In this document: piece after piece, positions 45,735 to 54,775 of the stretch
How the letters are laid out: the number at the start of each line of letters is the position of its first letter
How positions within the stretch are numbered: position 1 is the stretch's first letter
From: Frateuria aurantia DSM 6220
GTDB taxonomy: Bacteria > Pseudomonadota > Gammaproteobacteria > Xanthomonadales > Rhodanobacteraceae
Length of the DNA: 64,000 nucleotides
Reading direction: 5' to 3'
Assembly (NCBI RefSeq): GCF_000242255.2
Contig: NC_017033.1
Span: 2,863,110-2,927,109, forward strand
Made by a program: the position numbers and the translations under genes
Notes under the pieces: model-generated
The model's input: the letters and a program-made list of their open reading frames with translations, nothing else
The model's database searches: none
Told to the model about the DNA's origin: nothing

Positions 45735-46931
45735 TCACAGACGGTGGCGTTGATCCACCGAAGCCCAACGCTGCAGACCGAAGGCCGAAGTATCGCCCCG
45801 GCCCAGCAGCATCACCTGGAAACGCTCGCCCATATGTTCGGGCATGGTCAGTTGCCGGACCTGGCCGGCCAGGGCCATCTGCCGCCGCGGATCATCGCTG
45901 GCCTGATACAGGGATTCGAAGCGCGTCTGCAGACCGCTGGCCAACAGCCAGCCCGCCTGACTGGCAAGCAGCTCCACGCTGAATCCGGCAGCAAAAGCGG
46001 CTCGGGCCAGCGCGCTGAAGTCCACCGAGGCCGTGAGATCATCCAGGCCCGGCAGATGAAACGCATCGGCATGCGCCCGATGCCTGAAATAGGCCATCAA
46101 GGTGCCGTCATCCCGCTCCGGCAGATAATACTCGGCGGCCGGATAGCCGTAATCCACCCAGACGGCCAGTCCTGAGCGAAGCGAGCCGCCCACGGCATCC
46201 AGCCAGGCATCCAGCTGCGGCCGCAATTCGGAACGGTAGCCATCCGCGAAAGGCCGCCCCAGCGTCGATTCCAAAGCACGGACCGCCGCGACCAGTTCGC
46301 CATCGGCCGGCAGATCCAGAGTCTGGAACCCGCCTTGCGAGCCCAGATCGACATGTTCCTCGAAAACCTCGCCGGCATGGATCGCGAACCGTGTCGCCGG
46401 CAAGGCATCAATCACCTCGTTGGCCAGCAACACCCCTCGCCAGGCGACCGTCGGCGGGCTGTCCAGCCATTCCACGCGGCGCAGCAGATCCTCGGGCAGG
46501 CAGGCTTGCAGATGCCGGTGCTGGCGCTCGCGCAGGTCGGCACTGGGCTCCAGGATCCGGTAACGGGCCGGCACCACGCCGTTCGCGGCCAGCGCCAGCA
46601 GAAGATCAGCGGCCAGTGCACCGCTGCCGCCGCCCAGTTCCAGAATGTCCGCCGAGTCCTCGGCCAGGGCCCTCAGGCAGGGCGCGATGGCGTCGGCGAG
46701 GCAACCGGCAAACAGACAGCCCAGTTCAGGCGCGGTGACGAAATCACCGGCCGCCCCGAACTTGGTGGCGCCGGCACTGTAATAGCCCAGGCCCGGGCTG
46801 TACAGGCAGGCTTCCATATAGCTTGAAAACGGGATCGGCCCCCGCGCCCGGATCAGGTCGGCAATCTGCCGGCGCAATTGCAGGGAATGAGCCTGTTCAT
46901 CAGGGCCAGGAGCGGGAAGGCGGATCTGCAT
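45735..46931 (-). CDS. SAM-dependent methyltransferase, MidA/NDUFAF7 family (COG1565)
   Basis: 398 residues. The SAM-binding motif is DILELGGGSGALAADLL (around 94-110); the N-terminal MEACLYSPGLGYYS and GDFVTAPELG blocks and LLANEVIDALP are hallmarks of this family. The mitochondrial member NDUFAF7 dimethylates an arginine of complex I subunit NDUFS2; bacterial targets are unproven. An NDUFA9-like gene is found five kb away, another complex I-associated family, but nuo genes are not in the window. It converges on the LtaS-like gene. Confidence 0.9.
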   Translation of the reverse strand: MQIRLPAPGPDEQAHSLQLRRQIADLIRARGPIPFSSYMEACLYSPGLGYYSAGATKFGAAGDFVTAPELGCLFAGCLADAIAPCLRALAEDSADILELGGGSGALAADLLLALAANGVVPARYRILEPSADLRERQHRHLQACLPEDLLRRVEWLDSPPTVAWRGVLLANEVIDALPATRFAIHAGEVFEEHVDLGSQGGFQTLDLPADGELVAAVRALESTLGRPFADGYRSELRPQLDAWLDAVGGSLRSGLAVWVDYGYPAAEYYLPERDDGTLMAYFRHRAHADAFHLPGLDDLTASVDFSALARAAFAAGFSVELLASQAGWLLASGLQTRFESLYQASDDPRRQMALAGQVRQLTMPEHMGERFQVMLLGRGDTSAFGLQRWASVDQRHRL

Positions 46932-47011
46932 GGAGCCTGGATCGAAACCGGAGAGGCCGACAGGATACTCCAGCGGCCGGCACCGTACAGCCCGCCGTTG
47001 TGCAACGCGAA

Positions 47012-47032
47012 GGGGCCGGCATGGCCGGCCCC
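47012..47032 (-). terminator. hairpin downstream of the TonB receptor gene
   Basis: 9-bp stem GGGGCCGGC (47012-47020) with 47024-47032 and a 3-base loop. On the minus strand it is followed by TTCG, just after the receptor stop. Terminator by position; the T-tract is weak. Confidence 0.5.
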
Positions 47033-47041
47033 GGAGGCGGA

Positions 47042-49264
47042 TCAGAAGCTGAAGTCCTTCTGGAAACTGAACATGATCGCTCGCCGCGGTCCGAACTGCG
47101 GAGCACCCACGCCCACGCCCTCGCCGTCACGCAGCTCGTAAGTGCGATCCAGCGCATTGACGAAGGCCAGCTGGGTATGCAGCGGGCCGGTGCCCGACAA
47201 GCTGAAATCGTGGGATACGCTCAGATTCATCTGGAAGTAATACGGCAGGCGCGCGCCGTTGGGCACTTCGTCCGTATCGGTACGCAGGCCGCTGCCGAGC
47301 AGATAGTTCATCCCGAACTTGGTCTTGCCGTCGGGCAAAGTCCAGTTCACGCCACCGGACGAAGTGTAGCGCTGGTCGTGATCCAGAAAAATGTAATTGG
47401 CGGCGATATAAGCCAGCTCGTCGTTGCCGAAATTGTACTGGCTGGTGATGACGTGCTTGCCCTGGGCCTTGCTGTAGGCCACGTTGAAATAGGCGCTGAA
47501 CGGTCCGTTCTGGTAGTTGGCGGTGAACTCGGCACCGCGTACCCGGCCCAGACCGTAATTGAAGGTCGAATAAATGTAGGCGGCGCCGAACTGACCCTCG
47601 TCCTGGATCCGCTTCACGTCACGGTAATAGCCATCCAGCCCCAGGGTCCAGTGCGAACCGATGTTCTGCGAAATGCCGAAATCGTAATAGTTCGAACGTT
47701 CGGCCAGCGGCGTGTTGTTGCCGTAGTTCTGCACCGCATTGGTGGTGCCGGCAAACCGGGAGATATCGGCTCCCGAAATCAGCTCGGTCGCGGGCGGCGT
47801 GAAGTAGCGCGAATAGGCGGCATGGATGGTGGTGCTGTCCGTGGCCTGCCAGATGACGCCGAAGCGCGGGCTGATCTGGCTCTCCACCCGGAAGGCGCTG
47901 TAACGGTCGGCCCGGAAGCCGTAATTGATGGTCCAGTCCTCGCCGATATTCCACTCGTCCTGGACATAGGCGGCCCAGGTCCTGGCATTGAAGCGCTGGT
48001 TCTGGTTGATCTGCAACGGAGTGGTGCTGGCCTGGTTGCCGTCGGCATCCGCCGGGAAGGTCCAGTTCTGGCTGCCGTCCACGGCTTGTTCGAAGTCGCC
48101 GTACAAGCCGTAGCGCAGGGTATGGGAATCACCCAGCGGAGTCGAGAAATCCGCCTGCAGGGTATCGGCACGGTTGCTGCGGCCGATCTGCGAGGCGACG
48201 CCATTGAACATCAGGTCGCCTATGATGTCCGGGCTGTAGTCGACACTGCTGTAGCGCTGGCCGATAGAGACCTGATAGTCGGTGCTGCCGGCGATCTTGC
48301 CCTGCAGGATCAGATTCACGAAGCGGGTGTTCTCGCTCTGGTTCTCGTTCAGCAAGGATGAGTCGAAGCTGGTGCGATCCTCGTAACCGAAACCGGGCGT
48401 CTGGCCGCTGATATTCGGAATCTGGAAACGGTTGTTGGCATAGCCGGCCATCAGGCTGATGCGGGTATCGTCATTGATCAGATAGGTCAGGTCGCCGAAA
48501 GCCTTGCCCTGATGGGTCTGGTCATGGACGGCCTTGATGCCCTTCTGGGGATTCTCCATGCCCAGACTGTCGCCCAGATAATTGGCCGTCAGAAACCAGC
48601 TCCAGCGCCCCTTGTTGCCATACAGGGACAGATTGGGGTTCAAGGTGTTGTTGGCGCCGATCATCGCCCCCACGCTGCCGCCATTGCCCAGCTGCGAACC
48701 GCTCTTGGTGGTGATGTCGACCACGGCCGCGGTGCGCTCGCCGAACTGGGCCGGCAGCGCGCCATCCAGCAGTTTCACATTGGAAATCAGACGCGGATCA
48801 ATGGTCTGGCCGAAGCCCGAGATCGATTCCGGCAGAATCACGCCGTTGATGCGATACTGCAGATTGGCATGATCACCACGGACGTGGATGCCGCCATACG
48901 AGTCCTGGACCACGCCCGGCGCTTGCAGCAGGACCTGGTTCAAGGGCGTCGATGCGCCCAGCGGCAACTGTTCGATATCCTTGGCGGTGATGACATACTG
49001 ACTGCTGCCGATATCCGGCGACAAGGCATTGCGGGCCGCATCCAGATCGGCTTCCACCGAAACCGCGCCCAGCGTCGAGGCATGCTCGGCGGCGGGCAGC
49101 GTCTGGCGATTGCGTGCCACCGGCCGCACCGCCCGGTTGTGCGACGGACTCGAGTCGGCTGTCGCCGCCTCGCGGCTGCTGTCGTCCACGGACGAGGCGG
49201 CGGCAACCTGCGTCATCGCGCCCAGCGCCATCATCAAGCTCAGGAAGAGCGGCTTTCGAAACAT
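47042..49264 (-). CDS. TonB-dependent outer-membrane receptor
   Basis: 740 residues. Signal peptide to about residue 23, an Arg/Ser-rich segment, then a plug domain (about 75-195: ITAKDIEQLPLGAS, LQAPGVVQDSYGGIHVRGD, RINGVILPES) and a 22-strand-type barrel. It ends in aromatic SFQKDFSF, as outer-membrane barrels do. It would take up a metal complex or small nutrient using TonB energy. Its promoter region holds a near-perfect Zur-type palindrome (49310-49322), so zinc-limited expression and a zincophore-type ligand are suggested; the protein sequence alone does not reveal the ligand. No transporter genes adjoin it. Confidence 0.92.
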   Translation of the reverse strand: MFRKPLFLSLMMALGAMTQVAAASSVDDSSREAATADSSPSHNRAVRPVARNRQTLPAAEHASTLGAVSVEADLDAARNALSPDIGSSQYVITAKDIEQLPLGASTPLNQVLLQAPGVVQDSYGGIHVRGDHANLQYRINGVILPESISGFGQTIDPRLISNVKLLDGALPAQFGERTAAVVDITTKSGSQLGNGGSVGAMIGANNTLNPNLSLYGNKGRWSWFLTANYLGDSLGMENPQKGIKAVHDQTHQGKAFGDLTYLINDDTRISLMAGYANNRFQIPNISGQTPGFGYEDRTSFDSSLLNENQSENTRFVNLILQGKIAGSTDYQVSIGQRYSSVDYSPDIIGDLMFNGVASQIGRSNRADTLQADFSTPLGDSHTLRYGLYGDFEQAVDGSQNWTFPADADGNQASTTPLQINQNQRFNARTWAAYVQDEWNIGEDWTINYGFRADRYSAFRVESQISPRFGVIWQATDSTTIHAAYSRYFTPPATELISGADISRFAGTTNAVQNYGNNTPLAERSNYYDFGISQNIGSHWTLGLDGYYRDVKRIQDEGQFGAAYIYSTFNYGLGRVRGAEFTANYQNGPFSAYFNVAYSKAQGKHVITSQYNFGNDELAYIAANYIFLDHDQRYTSSGGVNWTLPDGKTKFGMNYLLGSGLRTDTDEVPNGARLPYYFQMNLSVSHDFSLSGTGPLHTQLAFVNALDRTYELRDGEGVGVGAPQFGPRRAIMFSFQKDFSF

Positions 49265-49309
49265 GGTGGATACCCCTGAAGAACATTCGGCATTAACTGT
49301 AATGTAACG

Positions 49310-49322
49310 TTATAATATTACA
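49310..49322. promoter_or_regulatory. putative Zur (zinc uptake regulator) operator
   Basis: GTTATAATATTAC matches the core palindrome GTTATAWTATAAC of proteobacterial Zur boxes at 12 of 13 positions. It sits in an AT-rich island (about 49295-49325) unlike the surrounding GC-rich DNA, 46-58 bp upstream of the TonB receptor start, where it would overlap a promoter. The match is from memory of the consensus. Confidence 0.5.
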
Positions 49323-49434
49323 AGTCCCTGCAACTACCCTATCCCATAAGTCATGGGTCGCGCCGCGATGGTGTTGCTGGAGGCTTCAGGTCGCTGCGAT
49401 ACACTGGCCCCATGCCAGATGGAAGCCAGATGCG

Positions 49435-50070
49435 ATGAACAAGCTGCCCGACATCCCTGCAGACGATGGCGCCGGCGCAGGGCTGGCCAAGGCGCTGACC
49501 GATTTTCTCGGCCAGATCCCGGCCAGCGATCTGCCGCACCAGGCCAGCCCGGAAGCCAGTGCCCGCCGTATCGGCGTCAATGCCGCCCGCAAGGCCGCGA
49601 TGACTGCCGGTTCACTGGCCTTGCCGCCCGGCCCCATGGGCTGGCTGACGGTACTGCCTGAACTGGTCGCCATCTGGAAGATCCAGGCCCAGATGGTCAG
49701 CGACATCGCGGCCACCTATGGCCGGCATGCCGTGCTGGGCCGCGAACAGATGCTGTGGTGCCTGTTCCGGCACAGTGCCGCCCAGGCTTTCCGCGGCATC
49801 GTGGTGCACTCCGGCAACCGGCTGCTGTTCCGCAGTCTCACCCATGGCGCCCTGCGACAGCTGATCCGCAAGATCGGCCTGCGTCTGACCCAGCGCAGCA
49901 TCGGCCGCGGTCTGGCCCGCTGGCTGCCCCTGCTGGGTGCGGCCGGCGTCGCCGGCTTCGCGATGCGTGATACCCGCAAGGTCGCCGACAATGCCATCGA
50001 ACTGTTCAGCCATCCGTTGGGTCAGCTGGAGAGCGAGCCCGCCCCCCCCGCCGCCAAGGCGGGTCACTGA
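49435..50070 (+). CDS. EcsC-family protein
   Basis: 211 residues. Moderately hydrophobic helices (GSLALPPGPMGWLTVLPELVAIWKIQ; RWLPLLGAAGVAGFAM) and the pattern KIQAQMVSDIAATYGR fit the EcsC family, whose members accompany membrane or secretion systems but have no defined biochemical role. No signal peptide. The ribosome binding site is weak. It is transcribed away from the TonB receptor gene and towards the pteridine reductase-like gene, from which it is 63 bp distant. Confidence 0.75.
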   Translation: MNKLPDIPADDGAGAGLAKALTDFLGQIPASDLPHQASPEASARRIGVNAARKAAMTAGSLALPPGPMGWLTVLPELVAIWKIQAQMVSDIAATYGRHAVLGREQMLWCLFRHSAAQAFRGIVVHSGNRLLFRSLTHGALRQLIRKIGLRLTQRSIGRGLARWLPLLGAAGVAGFAMRDTRKVADNAIELFSHPLGQLESEPAPPAAKAGH

Positions 50071-50133
50071 GTCCCCTTGCCGGCCGTCCCCTGATCACCG
50101 ACGATGCAGGCCACTCCCCAGGAAGCCCTTGTC

Positions 50134-50877
50134 ATGTCTGCAACCACCGAAGCGCCGGTGGCCCTGGTGACCGGCGCCGGTCAACGCATCGGCACCGCCA
50201 TCGCACGCCACTTGCACCAGGCCGGCTACCGTATCGCCGTGCATTACCGTCGCTCGGCCGCATCGGCCCGCCAGCTGGCCGCCGAACTCGAAGCCGCTCG
50301 CCCCGCCAGCAGCCTGCTGCTGCAGGCTGATCTGGCCGATATCGGAGCCTTGCCGGCACGGGTCAAGGCCGTGATCGATGGCTTCGGCCGACTGGATCTG
50401 CTGGTCAACAATGCTTCGGCCTTCTATCCCACGCCCCTGGGCCAGATCAGCGAAACCGCCTGGGACGACGTGTTCGCCGCCAATGCCAAGGCACCGCTGT
50501 TTCTGGCCCAGGCGGCCGCGCCCTGGCTCAAGGCCAGTCGTGGCAGCATCGTCAACCTGACCGATATCTATGCCGAGCGCGGTCTGGCCGATCACCCTGT
50601 CTACGTGATGGCCAAGGCGGCGCTGGTCGCGATGACCCGGACTCTGGCCATCGACCTCGCTCCGGAAGTGCGGGTCAATGCAGTCGCGCCGGGAGCGATC
50701 CTGTGGCCGCAACAGGATCCCGGCGAGCAGCAGCAGGCGATCATGGCCAGAACCCCGCTGGGCCGTACCGGCGAGCCGGCGGATATCGCCTCGGCCGTGC
50801 TGTGGCTGGCCGCAGGCGCCCCCTATGTCAGCGGCCAGGTACTGGCCATCGATGGCGGCCGCAGCGTGAATATCTGA
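50134..50877 (+). CDS. pteridine reductase-like SDR (FolM/PTR1 type)
   Basis: 247 residues. The cofactor motif TGAGQRIG has the Arg typical of pteridine reductases (TGxxxRIG) in place of the usual TGxxxGIG. NNASAFYPTPLG, the catalytic Asp/Tyr/Lys region with YVMAKAAL, and the ending YVSGQVLAIDGGRS also fit. PTR1/FolM enzymes reduce dihydrobiopterin, dihydromonapterin or dihydrofolate. folK and folB lie 3.4-6 kb away, which fits a pterin theme. The start at 50134 is chosen for AGGAAG eight bases upstream; a start at 50104 would add ten residues. Confidence 0.87.
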   Translation: MSATTEAPVALVTGAGQRIGTAIARHLHQAGYRIAVHYRRSAASARQLAAELEAARPASSLLLQADLADIGALPARVKAVIDGFGRLDLLVNNASAFYPTPLGQISETAWDDVFAANAKAPLFLAQAAAPWLKASRGSIVNLTDIYAERGLADHPVYVMAKAALVAMTRTLAIDLAPEVRVNAVAPGAILWPQQDPGEQQQAIMARTPLGRTGEPADIASAVLWLAAGAPYVSGQVLAIDGGRSVNI

Positions 50878-50963
50878 TTCTTCCCGCCCGCCGGAGAGGC
50901 CCGCCGCTGGCTGCCGGCGGCCACCGGATCTACACTTCGCCAGCCATCCGCGGAGTCGCGCTC

Positions 50964-51743
50964 ATGACCTATTGTGTTGGAATCCAGGTGGACGAAGGCC
51001 TGGTGCTGGCTTCGGATACCCGTACCAGTGCCTCCTTCGACGATGTCCGGACCTATGCCAAGACCCATCGTTTCGTATTTCCGGGCGAACGCTGCCTGGT
51101 CTTGATGTCGGCTGGCAATCTGGGCACCACCCAGGCCGTGCTGTCACGCCTGCAGCGGGATCTGGATGAGGGGGCTGCCATCAACCTGCGTCGTCCGGGA
51201 CGGCTGTTTGAAATCGCCGAATATATCGGCGGCCTGCTGGTGGCAGCCCAGGCCCAAGTCAATCGCGGCGGCCGGCTGCCCGCCGTCAATGTGGAAGCGA
51301 CCATGATCATGGCCGGCCAGATCGCCGGCGAGCCGCCCGGTCTGCTGCTGATCTACCCACTGGGCAATGTGATCGCCGCATCGCCGGAAACGCCGTATCT
51401 GCAGATCGGTGAATCCAAATACGGCAAGCCGATCCTGGATCGCATCATCCGTTCATCGACCTCGCTGGATGATGCCGCCCGTTGCGCACTGGTATCACTG
51501 GACTCGACCATTCGCTCGAATGTGTCGGTGGGCCTTCCGATCGACCTGACCCTGATCCGCCGCGATGCACTGGAACTGGCCGAGAGCTGCCGCCTGGAGG
51601 AACACTCTCCGCTCTACCAGGCCATCCGCGACAGCTGGGCCGAACAGCTGAACACCGCGATGGGGCGGCTGCCGCGCTGGCCCTGGGAGCCGCCCTCGGC
51701 AGACCCGATCCGCCGCCGGCAGGCGGCCCAGCAGCAGCAATAG
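50964..51743 (+). CDS. Anbu, proteasome-type protease
   Basis: 259 residues, a bacterial 20S-proteasome/HslV homologue. After Met removal the N-terminus is Thr (MTYCVGIQ), the expected nucleophile T1. D17 lies in LVLASDTRTSA and the lysine at position 32 (TYAKTH), as in Anbu sequences. The rest follows the Ntn-hydrolase sandwich (LVLMSAGNLGTTQAVL; LLIYPLGNVI). Purified Anbu forms open-ring or helical oligomers; its substrate is uncertain. GGAG precedes the ATG. It converges on genes for alpha-E and ATP-grasp proteins, its usual partners, but the transglutaminase-like gene often found with them is not seen here. Confidence 0.92.
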   Translation: MTYCVGIQVDEGLVLASDTRTSASFDDVRTYAKTHRFVFPGERCLVLMSAGNLGTTQAVLSRLQRDLDEGAAINLRRPGRLFEIAEYIGGLLVAAQAQVNRGGRLPAVNVEATMIMAGQIAGEPPGLLLIYPLGNVIAASPETPYLQIGESKYGKPILDRIIRSSTSLDDAARCALVSLDSTIRSNVSVGLPIDLTLIRRDALELAESCRLEEHSPLYQAIRDSWAEQLNTAMGRLPRWPWEPPSADPIRRRQAAQQQQ

Positions 51744-51750
51744 CCGTCCG

Positions 51751-52695
51751 TCAGCCAGGCCGCAGATAGGACTCCTGGATGCTGTCATGCAGGCCTGCCA
51801 GCCCGATCTGAAGCTCGTCCAGAAAGGCACAAGGCGTCGCTTCAGCCAGAGCCGGCGTATCGGCACCCGTCAAGGTCTCCAGCACCAGCTGCAAGGCCTG
51901 ACCCACGGCGACACGCGGCGGCATCGCCGGCAGCACCGACTCGACCCGCCGCAGACAGAACAGCACGCTGCGGGGAAACTCGCCGTTCTGCAGCAGAAAG
52001 CGCAGCACGGCCTCCACGGTGACCCGCTGGCGCATGTGCCGGCGATACATCTGGTAGCCGGCCAGCGACTGCAGCACACTCATCCATGGCAGCACCTGCA
52101 ACGCCTCGCCCTCGTCAGGGCTGCGGAACTGGATCAGGCCGGAGGCCGCCGCATCGATGCAGCGGGTCGTCATGTCGGCCTGCTCGATGGCCGTGCCCAG
52201 TCGCAGGAACTGATAGCCGATGTCGCGACTGGCGTTGGCACCCAGCAGAGCCGATACCCGCAGGCAGCTGTCCACCACCCGGTCCAGCACATCCTGACGG
52301 TAGCGCCGTATCGTCACCCGTTCCGCATTGGCCTGCATGTACAGATACAGATCATTGATGGCCAGCCAGCAATCCTGCGGCAGCGTCTCGCGAATGGTCC
52401 GCAGGATCTCCCTGGCCTGATGCACCGCCGCCTGCAGCGAAAAGGGGTTGTCCGCCGCCACCAGCAGAAAACGGACGATCCCGGCCTCGCCGGCCTCCGC
52501 CTCCGGACCCGCATGCAGGGCATCGAACACGGCTGCCGCGCCCATGGCATCGACCAGGGGTCGCCACTGGATCCGCCCTGCCCGCGGCAGATCCAGCTGC
52601 AGCTGGCTGCAGACATTCACCAGCCGCGCCATGTTTTCGGCTCGCCGCAGATAGCGGCTGAACCAGTACAGATTGTCCGCCACGCGCGCCAGCAT
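51751..52695 (-). CDS. alpha-E domain protein (DUF403)
   Basis: 314 residues, nearly all helical. It begins MLARVADNLYWFSRYLRRAENMARLVNV, the diagnostic start of alpha-E proteins. These always travel with circularly permuted ATP-grasp proteins and, in many genomes, Anbu; the group is predicted to make or cleave a peptide-like bond in an unknown compound. Its ATG shares one base with the ATP-grasp stop (TGATG), so the two are translationally coupled. Its stop lies only seven bases from the convergent Anbu stop. Confidence 0.9.
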   Translation of the reverse strand: MLARVADNLYWFSRYLRRAENMARLVNVCSQLQLDLPRAGRIQWRPLVDAMGAAAVFDALHAGPEAEAGEAGIVRFLLVAADNPFSLQAAVHQAREILRTIRETLPQDCWLAINDLYLYMQANAERVTIRRYRQDVLDRVVDSCLRVSALLGANASRDIGYQFLRLGTAIEQADMTTRCIDAAASGLIQFRSPDEGEALQVLPWMSVLQSLAGYQMYRRHMRQRVTVEAVLRFLLQNGEFPRSVLFCLRRVESVLPAMPPRVAVGQALQLVLETLTGADTPALAEATPCAFLDELQIGLAGLHDSIQESYLRPG

Positions 52696-54140
52696 CAGGC
52701 CACCTCGTCCGTATCCACCACCCAGGTATCCTTGGCCCCGCCGCCCTGCGAGGAATTGACGACCAGCGAATGCTTCTTCATCGCCACCCGGGTCAGCCCG
52801 CCCGTGGTGACATGGATGTCTTCGCGCGACAGGATGAAGGGACGCAGGTCAAGATGCCTGGGCTCGGGCCCCTGCGGGCCCAGAATCGGCGCCGTCGACA
52901 ACGACAGCGTCGGCTGGGCCATGTAGTTGCGCGGATGCGCCGTAATCAGCTGCTTGAACTGTTCCCGCTGGCGCTTGCTGGAACGCGGCCCGATCAACAT
53001 GCCGTAGCCACCGGATTCGTTGGCCGGCTTGACCACCAGCTCGTCCAGATGGTCCAGCACCCAGGCCCGCTGGACGGGATCATGACAGAGATAACTGGGT
53101 ACATTCGGCAGGATCGGTTCTTCGCCCAAATAATATCTGATCATCTGCGGCACATAGGTGAACACCACCTTGTCATCGGCCACCCCCGCTCCCGGGGCAT
53201 TGGCCAGCGCCACCTTGCCGGCCCGCCAGCTGCGGATCAGGCCGGCCACGCCCAGCACCGAATCGGGCCGGAACACCTCGGGGTCCAGAAAGGCGTCATC
53301 GACCCGTCGGTAGATCACATCGACACGGTGCGGACCATGCACGGTGCGCATGTAGCAGATATCGTCATCGCCGACGAAAAGGTCACTGCCCTCGACCAGC
53401 TCCACGCCCATGCTCTGGGCCAGGAAACAGTGCTCGAAATAGGCGCTGTTGTAGATGCCGGGCGTCAGCAGCGCGATCACCGGAACCTCGCCGGGGCGGG
53501 GCGAAAGCGCGGCCAGCGTGTCATACAGCTGGGCCGCGTAATCATCGACCGGCAAGATGGCGCTGGTCTCGAACAGCTCGGGGAATACCCGCTTGGCCAG
53601 CATCCGGTTTTCAACCATGTAGGAGACCCCGCTGGGAATCCGCAGATTGTCTTCCAGTGCGTACAGACGTCCATCGCCATCGCGAACCAGGTCCGAACCG
53701 CAGATATGCGCCCACACCCCCAGCGGTGGCCGGATGCCGACGCACTGCGGCCGGAAATTCACCGAATCCTGCAGCAGCTCGCGTGGGAATACCCCGGCCT
53801 TGATGATTTTCTGCGGCCCGTAGATATCGCCGATAAACAGATTCAGCGCCCGCATCCGCTGGCGCAGACCGGCGGCCGTGAGGTCCCATTCGCGTCTGGG
53901 AATCACCCGTGGAATCAGGTCGAACGGCAGAGTGCGATCGACATTGCGTCCCTCGCTGTAGACCGTGAAGGTGATGCCCATCGCCTTGGCCGTCAGGTTG
54001 GCCGTAGCCTGCCGTTCGGAGAGTTCCTTGCGACTGAGATGGGTCAGGTAGTCGATCAGGGGCCGGGCGGCCGGGTGAGGCTGCCCGCTGCGGTCCATAA
54101 GCTCATCCCAGCTGGGGGATCGATACCGTGTCCAGTCCAT
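52695..54140 (-). CDS. circularly permuted ATP-grasp type 2 protein (DUF404/DUF407)
   Basis: 481 residues. Family blocks: NLFIGDIYGPQKIIKAGVFP, PPLGVWAHICGSDLVRDGDG, YALEDNLRIPSGVSYMVENR and VVKPANESGGYGMLIGP, the last holding the Gly-rich loop and Lys. ATP-grasp enzymes join a carboxylate to an amine or thiol with ATP; this permuted subfamily has no assigned product. GGAGAAGG precedes the ATG. First gene of the two-gene unit with the alpha-E protein. Cytosolic. Confidence 0.92.
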   Translation of the reverse strand: MDWTRYRSPSWDELMDRSGQPHPAARPLIDYLTHLSRKELSERQATANLTAKAMGITFTVYSEGRNVDRTLPFDLIPRVIPRREWDLTAAGLRQRMRALNLFIGDIYGPQKIIKAGVFPRELLQDSVNFRPQCVGIRPPLGVWAHICGSDLVRDGDGRLYALEDNLRIPSGVSYMVENRMLAKRVFPELFETSAILPVDDYAAQLYDTLAALSPRPGEVPVIALLTPGIYNSAYFEHCFLAQSMGVELVEGSDLFVGDDDICYMRTVHGPHRVDVIYRRVDDAFLDPEVFRPDSVLGVAGLIRSWRAGKVALANAPGAGVADDKVVFTYVPQMIRYYLGEEPILPNVPSYLCHDPVQRAWVLDHLDELVVKPANESGGYGMLIGPRSSKRQREQFKQLITAHPRNYMAQPTLSLSTAPILGPQGPEPRHLDLRPFILSREDIHVTTGGLTRVAMKKHSLVVNSSQGGGAKDTWVVDTDEVA

Positions 54141-54283
54141 GCCTTCTCCGTGTTGTCACCACGGGCCGACGTACCACGTCCATCGATCAGCCCTCCCCTT
54201 GGTTCCAACATGCACCCAAGCATGGGCGTCGTCAAGGCGGCAATGGCAACACAGGTCGCCATGCGTCGCTCCCTTGGACCGGT

Positions 54284-54775
54284 TCAGTCCAGTTGCGACA
54301 AATCCACCAGCTGCAGGGTACCTGCCGGCGGCTGATGCACAGGCCAGAGCCGGGCCAGGGTTTCGCCGCTCAGCGGCTCGCGGAATTCCGGCTCCAGATC
54401 CAGCATCGGCTTCAAAACGAAGGGCTGGCACCATTCCTGACGGGGAATCCGCAGACCGTCGGCATCAATGATCCGCTGATCGACAAACACGATATCGATG
54501 TCCAGGGTACGGTTGGAAAAACGCGGCTGATCACGACGCCGGCCTTCCCTGTCCTCCAGTGCATGCAGCCAGCCCTTGAGATCCAGCGGCTCCATGTCGG
54601 TATCCAGGCTCACGGCCAGGTTGATGAACGGATGACCGTCAAAACCTACCGAGGCACTGCGATAGGCCGGCGAGACTTCGACTCGCCTGAAACGCTCCCG
54701 CAGGGCGGCCACCGCCGCCCGCAGATGTCGCCCCGGTGACTGATTCGAGCCCAGGCTCAGGTAGACCCGGCTCAT
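54284..54775 (-). CDS. folK: 2-amino-4-hydroxy-6-hydroxymethyldihydropteridine pyrophosphokinase
   Basis: 163 residues. HPPK motifs: VYLSLGSNQSPG at the N-terminus, PAYRSASVGFDGHPFINLAV, and RTLDIDIVFVDQ with the Mg-binding Asp pair; PRQEWCQPFVLKPMLDLEP closes the domain. It pyrophosphorylates the pterin alcohol in folate synthesis. The start at 54775 aligns with the family and overlaps the stop of the upstream MscS-type gene (ATGA), so folK is translated from the folB-mscS-folK transcript. The longer frame to 54955 is a shadow. Confidence 0.93.
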   Translation of the reverse strand: MSRVYLSLGSNQSPGRHLRAAVAALRERFRRVEVSPAYRSASVGFDGHPFINLAVSLDTDMEPLDLKGWLHALEDREGRRRDQPRFSNRTLDIDIVFVDQRIIDADGLRIPRQEWCQPFVLKPMLDLEPEFREPLSGETLARLWPVHQPPAGTLQLVDLSQLD

